The notes under the pieces are model-generated. The model saw nothing but the letters and a program-made list of their open reading frames with translations. It did not search any database and was not told the origin of the DNA. Shown here one piece after another: positions 62,447-64,000 of a DNA stretch of 64,000 bases (the first letter of the stretch is position 1; the number at the start of each line of letters is the position of its first letter). The translations under genes were made by a program, and so were the position numbers. The DNA is taken from positions 74,450,597-74,514,596 of the forward strand of contig NC_080419.1 in assembly GCF_029873635.1 (NCBI RefSeq). The letters run 5' to 3'. Origin of the DNA: Malania oleifera (taxonomy: Eukaryota > Streptophyta > Magnoliopsida > Santalales > Ximeniaceae).

Positions 62447-62480
<34 letters not shown>
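59508..62480 (-). other. 3' internal non-coding region of a minus-strand copia element, possibly SIRE-like
   Basis: There is no ORF with family similarity over 3 kb. On the minus strand several AGGGGGAG boxes occur (about 61735, 60405, 59850), the last within TTTTGATGATGACAAAAGGG. That box is common upstream of the 3' LTR in SIRE/Maximus-type copia elements, and the family-B LTR follows. A palindrome-motif cluster like that of family-B LTRs lies at about 61830-62050, so part may instead be another degraded LTR. (AT)n runs at about 62327-62344 and 62449-62480. Confidence 0.45.
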
Positions 62481-62484
<4 letters not shown>

Positions 62485-64000
62485 AGCTTTATCGTGATCC
62501 CAAGAAAGGGGGTGAATTGGTATTTTTAAAATTTAACCCCTATGTATTCCTCCTAACACCAGTATATTAACAACTTTATGGTCAATCTAGTGCAAGTAAA
62601 GTAAATGTATACAGGAAAGTAAATAAAGCAATTTAATCAATCATACAAGCACCAGAAAGCAGAAAAGAGAGGGTGACACGCAGATATATTATCGACATTC
62701 GGCCAATTGCCTACGTTCTCGCCTTGGCTGACAAGCACAATGATTACCACTATAACTTGCTCACTTAAACGGGTGGAGCGGCACCTATACAAAATAGGTC
62801 AATTAGCACAGGGCTGACCTCAACCTTTACACCAATCCTTACCGGACTGGATTACTGCCCACTCAGGCCATGCCTGGAATCACTCAGATTTACAATCAAA
62901 TGGTACAATGAAAAAGTTCTTTCACGTAAAGCAGATTTGTACCCAAATAATACACTCAATCACATACGCATCAAAAGCAAGGATATAGTGTAAGCTCAGT
63001 GATGCAAGGTTTGTTCTATCAATAATCAACACAGTATAGTCAATATGAAGCTCAAGAGTATTCAACACAATACAATCAGTATGATGCTCAAGAGTAATCA
63101 ACACAAGCAATGACTTGGAATCTAAACAAAATATTTCAACAACACATCAATATTCCAAGTATACTATGCAGATAATCAAACTAGTTTCTGAATGATTTTC
63201 TTCATTGAAATGAGCACAAAGCTAGTTTGAAAAGGTTGCTTACTTGTTTAAAAAACTTTGCACACCAAAAGCAAAACTATTGGATACTTGCAATGAAGTG
63301 CAAATATCCTGAGCTTCCTTGGTTTAATCCCACGCTTGATTTACGATGAAGAAATTCATGGGTTAAACCTAGGCTAAAACTCCCCAAGAGAAATATATAC
63401 AACAACCATACAAATGGGAGATTTTAGCACAGTATAACAATCACAATAACACATGAAGAGCTCTCACAATCTCCGATTTTATTAAAGGAGGCAAGTTTGA
63501 GAGTTTTTGGACAAAGAAAGGATTTTCAAGATAGAGAGAGTTTTTGCTAATCACTTTTCTTAATCTCCTATTAATTGAGCAAATGGACTCATATTTATAG
63601 CCAGGTAAAAAATTATTACCATTTGGGACATAATGGGCATTATTAAAAAGTCTCAAAAGATTAAAATTCAATTAGCCCGAAAAAACCCTATTTTACCTTG
63701 GTTAATTTATTTTAACCGGCTGGAGTTCGGGTGGCGGAACCAAGGTTTGGTCGCCCGAACAGACAGTAAAAAAAGTGTTCTAAGCTAATTCGGTCGCCCG
63801 TGTCTTGGCTCGGCAGCCTGAACAAAGGTCAGAAACATTTGTTCGTAGGTTCGGGTGCCCGATCTTGAATTCAGTTAACCGAACTCTTGTGTTTGCTCAA
63901 CCAGGGCTGATTTTGAACTGAAATCCTCGGTTGCCCGAGTTGGTGAATAGTCCCTTTCAAAGTGTTCGAGCGCCCTAGGAAGATACATGCATTTATGGTT
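62481..64000 (-). repeat. Family-B-like LTR, running off the window edge
   Basis: It begins on plus with TGTTAGC and a G-rich run AAAGGGGGTGAATTGGTA, the reversed family-B 3' end. Then come the box GCTCACTTAAACGGGTGGAG at about 62757-62776 and sequence similar to 40471-40948. A motif cluster of the CGGTCGCCCGAAC type is at about 63710-63990. The left end abuts an (AT)n run. The right end is outside the window. Confidence 0.68.

Noticed and set aside
63441..63671. 76-codon minus-strand ORF at the right edge
   Set aside because: Lies within the family-B LTR with no family similarity.

Overview
This is a plant nuclear window from a flowering plant, most likely a eudicot. It holds one intact host gene and about 50 kb of nested, mostly decayed retrotransposons. 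The evidence is an 18-exon gene with plant-type GT-AG introns, a plant-specific transcription factor family with a miR165/166 site, and plant-type Ty1/copia, Ty3/gypsy and L1-type LINE remnants. The species cannot be read from the sequence.

Bases 1-9,330 hold a complete class III HD-ZIP gene on the minus strand. It is an ATHB-8-like gene of 18 coding exons and 842 residues, with open reading frame throughout. The miR165/166 target site is split by intron 4 and exists only in spliced mRNA. A short upstream ORF and a TATA-like box lie ahead of the start. No transposon was recognised in its introns. Bases 9,330-14,074 are AT-rich intergenic DNA with a broken LINE RNase H fragment and microsatellites.

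Bases 14,075-51,077 are best read as one Ty1/copia element (plus strand) stretched to about 37 kb by later insertions. Its LTRs are at 14,080-14,325 and 50,831-51,072, with matching GTCCC target duplications. Its gag is broken by a 5'-truncated LINE with a 17-bp target duplication. Between integrase and reverse transcriptase it is split by element C (17,602-46,916, gypsy-like, minus orientation). C holds element D (21,319-36,958, plus, gag only), and D holds element A (25,335-34,322, a full-length Tekay-like chromovirus, minus, TTTAC duplications). That is four nested levels. C also received a solo LTR at 37,355-39,718, a rearranged LTR forming a long inverted repeat (40,126-42,650), and a solo LTR at 42,952-45,163. 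A second copy of that last LTR family interrupts the copia RNase H at 48,312-50,521 (perfect TGTTA duplication).

Bases 51,078-64,000 hold another solo LTR (51,457-54,215, perfect CTTAT duplication), a small copia-like non-autonomous fragment, and the 3' part of a minus-strand copia element, perhaps SIRE-like. Its LTR (55,435-59,507) is itself split by a gypsy solo LTR. Another LTR of this family runs off the right edge.

Most noteworthy beyond ordinary annotation: clusters of short diverged palindromes (TCGTCGACGA type, GGTCGACC type, CGGTCGCCCG type) at a fixed distance from the LTR 5' end in separate LTR families; a roughly 475-bp-arm inverted repeat; and nonsense decay of element A dominated by TAG, as expected if methylated CAG/CTG sites deaminate. 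All identities and counts are by eye.
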